A stretch of 7,481 bases of DNA from Lentisphaeria bacterium. Its GTDB lineage: Bacteria > Verrucomicrobiota > Lentisphaeria > Victivallales > UBA1829. Shown here in pieces: positions 6,037 to 7,481 of this stretch (the first letter of the stretch is position 1; the number at the start of each line of letters is the position of its first letter). Location: NCBI GenBank assembly GCA_017540385.1, contig JAFYBD010000248.1:1-7481 (forward strand). The letters are read 5' to 3'. Both the position numbers and the translations under genes were made by a program. The notes under the pieces are model-generated. The model ran no database searches. It was given only the letters and a program-made list of their open reading frames with translations, and was not told the DNA's origin.

Positions 6037-6076
6037 CGGATTATAACGGATATTGGCGGATTATTTCGGACATTCG
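6037..6076 (+). repeat. Four 10-bp phased direct repeats, CGGA-type
   Basis: Units CGGATTATAA, CGGATATTGG, CGGATTATTT and CGGACATTCG follow each other with no gap, CGGA recurring at 6037, 6047, 6057 and 6067. The spacing is about one helical turn. The array ends 107 nt upstream of the GH31 start codon and just before the only weak promoter candidate, a position typical of an activator-binding site. No regulator gene is in the window. Confidence 0.6.
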
Positions 6077-6142
6077 TTGGACTTTTTCCGTCCTGTGTGT
6101 TACGTTATGCCCTAGAACGACATCGCCACAACATCACCCCAC

Positions 6143-6161
6143 CGGGACCGTGCGGGTCCCG
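6143..6161 (+). promoter_or_regulatory. Leader hairpin upstream of the GH31 gene
   Basis: CGGGACC (6143-6149) pairs perfectly with GGTCCCG (6155-6161) around the 5-nt loop GTGCG. The stem ends 6 nt before the Shine-Dalgarno AAAGGAG (6168-6174). There is no T-tract, so it is not a terminator; an effect on ribosome access or mRNA stability is possible. Confidence 0.5.
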
Positions 6162-6183
6162 TCCCCGAAAGGAGTTTTCCGGC

Positions 6184-7481
6184 ATGACTATCCGCAGACA
6201 TCAGCAGAAATCGTCCCAGACACACCATCGCAACCCCCTGCCCTGCTCCGGGCTCGTCCGCAGTGCGGCCGTCCTGAGCGCGCTCATCCTCTTCGCATCG
6301 GGCGCGCAGGCCGACGACGGGTTCCAGTACAAACTCACCGAATCCGGGCTTCAGATCAAGGCCGGCGACCTCACGAAGACCGTCGAAGTCTACGGCAACA
6401 AGGGCCGCACGCTCCGCGTGACCTCGAACCTGAAAGGCGTTTCCCACGCGAAGCACCCGAGCATCTCCGTCCTCGCGAAACCCGTGAAGGCCGCCTTCAC
6501 GCTCAAACAGGACACGGACAACGCCGTGACGTTCGCCTCGCCGACCGTCACGGTCACGGTCGAGAAGAGCACCGGGGCCGTCTCGTTCGCGCGTCCCGAC
6601 GGCAAAGTCATCCTCGCGGAGAAATCCGGCGTACGGCCCGAGATCAAGGAGGTCGTCATCTCCGACGCGCCGACGTACGAGGTGAAGCAGACCTTCACGC
6701 TTCAGCCGAACGAGGCGGTCTACGGCCTCGGCCAGGCCATCCGGCCGTTCCTGAACTACCGCGAGAAAGAGATCCTGATCGTGCAGGCGAACATCCCGGC
6801 GTACACGAACGTGCTGACCTCGTCCAACGACTACGGCATCCTGTGGGACATCAGCTCGCAGTCGATCTTCAAGGACGACGCGAACGGCATGTCGATCTGG
6901 TCGGAGAGCGCGCCTGCCGGCGTCGATTACTACCTGATGACCGGCGACAACCTCGACGGAGTGATCGCGGAGTACCGCATGCTGACCGGCGACGCGCCGA
7001 TGTTCCCGCGCCAGGCCTACGGGTTCTTCATGAGCAAGGAGCGTTACAGCACGCAGAAGGAGCTCATCGGCATGGTCGAGAGCTTCCGCAAGGACCACTA
7101 CCCGCTCGACTTCATCGTGCAGGACTGGCAGTACTGGACCGACCGCGACGGCAACTGGACCAGCATGACCTGGGACCCGGAGCGTTACCCTGACCCGAAG
7201 GCCATGTGCGACACCATTCACAACGACTACCACGCGAAGGTCATGATCTCCATCTGGCCGACCGTCGGCGACGATTGCGACCTCGGGCGCGAGCTCGACT
7301 CGAAGGGACTGCGGTTCAAACCGACGCACTGGATCCGTCAGGGCCGCGTGTACGACGCCTACAGCCAGGAAGGCCGCGACATCTACTTCAAGCACGTCAA
7401 GAAAGGACTCCTCGACGTCGGCGTCGACGCCACCTGGATGGACGGCACCGAGGTCGAGACGCGTTCCGCCTGCCATGACCA
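6184..7481 (+). CDS. Secreted glycoside hydrolase family 31, N-terminal 432 residues (3' end beyond window)
   Basis: Retaining alpha-glycosidase; the closest resemblance I recognise is to alpha-xylosidase-like GH31 enzymes of saccharolytic bacteria, though alpha-glucosidase or alpha-galactosidase activity cannot be excluded. The N terminus has basic residues, a hydrophobic segment (24-39) and a signal peptidase I site GAQA/DD after A43, so the enzyme is exported; no lipobox is seen. An N-terminal beta-sandwich domain (about 44-265, with VYGLGQ at 179-184) precedes the catalytic barrel, which starts near 272. In the barrel, IVQDWQYW (311-318) carries the substrate-binding Asp region, WDPERYPDPKAM (330-341) is typical of the family, and TWMDGTEVE (417-425) contains the predicted nucleophile D420. 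The acid/base residue lies beyond the window. AAAGGAG with 9-nt spacing supports the ATG at 6184. The upstream region has phased repeats and a leader hairpin but no strong promoter, suggesting activator control. Confidence 0.93.
   Translation, partial: MTIRRHQQKSSQTHHRNPLPCSGLVRSAAVLSALILFASGAQADDGFQYKLTESGLQIKAGDLTKTVEVYGNKGRTLRVTSNLKGVSHAKHPSISVLAKPVKAAFTLKQDTDNAVTFASPTVTVTVEKSTGAVSFARPDGKVILAEKSGVRPEIKEVVISDAPTYEVKQTFTLQPNEAVYGLGQAIRPFLNYREKEILIVQANIPAYTNVLTSSNDYGILWDISSQSIFKDDANGMSIWSESAPAGVDYYLMTGDNLDGVIAEYRMLTGDAPMFPRQAYGFFMSKERYSTQKELIGMVESFRKDHYPLDFIVQDWQYWTDRDGNWTSMTWDPERYPDPKAMCDTIHNDYHAKVMISIWPTVGDDCDLGRELDSKGLRFKPTHWIRQGRVYDAYSQEGRDIYFKHVKKGLLDVGVDATWMDGTEVETRSACHD

Larger units (their letters stand above)
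5837..6183. other. Divergent intergenic region between guaA and GH31 gene
   Basis: This 347-bp gap has no credible gene. From left to right it holds the guaA leader with a hairpin, the guaA promoter (5907-5935), an A-tract/T-tract element (5947-5975), a GC-rich stretch ending in a T6 run (about 5976-6010), four 10-bp phased repeats (6037-6076) and the GH31 leader with its hairpin. No good plus-strand promoter is apparent: TTGGAC (6077-6082) with TACGTT after 18 nt is the best and is poor. Confidence 0.7.

Noticed and set aside
6112..7476. 454-residue minus-strand open frame opposite the GH31 gene
   Set aside because: No recognisable domain; the plus strand encodes a continuous GH31 protein with signal peptide and catalytic motifs.
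1..7481. Mobile element, CRISPR array, tRNA or rRNA, or new defence-type system
   Set aside because: No transposase, phage or toxin-antitoxin motif, no long terminal repeats, no spaced identical repeats and no RNA gene fold was recognised on either strand.

Overview
The window carries six protein genes on both strands, all with clear housekeeping or carbohydrate roles. It is GC-rich (I estimate about 60%) and most genes have strong Shine-Dalgarno sites. The mix of an exported GH31 glycosidase with a Sec signal peptide, L-fucose isomerase, a GDP-mannose module and a GMP synthase without its glutaminase domain suggests a saccharolytic bacterium. A gut-type Lentisphaerota/Verrucomicrobiota or similar lineage is my guess, held weakly; no RNA gene or other phylogenetic marker is present to settle it.

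Layout from left to right. Positions 1-1084 (minus) hold the N-terminal 361 residues of L-fucose isomerase, fucI, cut by the window edge. Its 164-bp upstream gap has a LacI-family-like operator inside a promoter. Positions 1249-2034 (minus) encode a cytoplasmic serine alpha/beta hydrolase of the prolyl oligopeptidase/dienelactone hydrolase type. A 339-bp divergent region (2035-2373) holds a near-consensus minus-strand promoter, a weaker plus-strand promoter and a leader hairpin. Positions 2374-3693 and 3701-4687 (plus) form a two-gene operon: a mannose-1-phosphate guanylyltransferase with a C-terminal cupin (manC-like) and a class I mannose-6-phosphate isomerase (manA) that starts with TTG 7 nt after the previous stop. 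A strong intrinsic terminator (4780-4823) ends the convergent gene guaA (4853-5836, minus), a stand-alone ATP-pyrophosphatase subunit of GMP synthase. A 347-bp divergent region (5837-6183) holds the guaA promoter, an A-tract/GC-core/T-tract element, a 10-bp phased repeat and a leader hairpin. Positions 6184-7481 (plus) encode the first 432 residues of a secreted GH31 glycosidase, cut by the window edge.

How the genes fit together: ManA converts fructose-6-phosphate and mannose-6-phosphate, and the ManC-like enzyme makes GDP-mannose from mannose-1-phosphate and GTP, so the pair feeds glycan or GDP-sugar synthesis. GuaA makes GMP, the precursor of that GTP. FucI and the GH31 enzyme belong to glycan breakdown. 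I see no mobile element, CRISPR array, tRNA or rRNA, and no clearly new gene system. What is worth a second look is regulatory: phased repeats, paired leader hairpins with identical spacing to the ribosome-binding site, and similar A/T-tract elements in both divergent regions.
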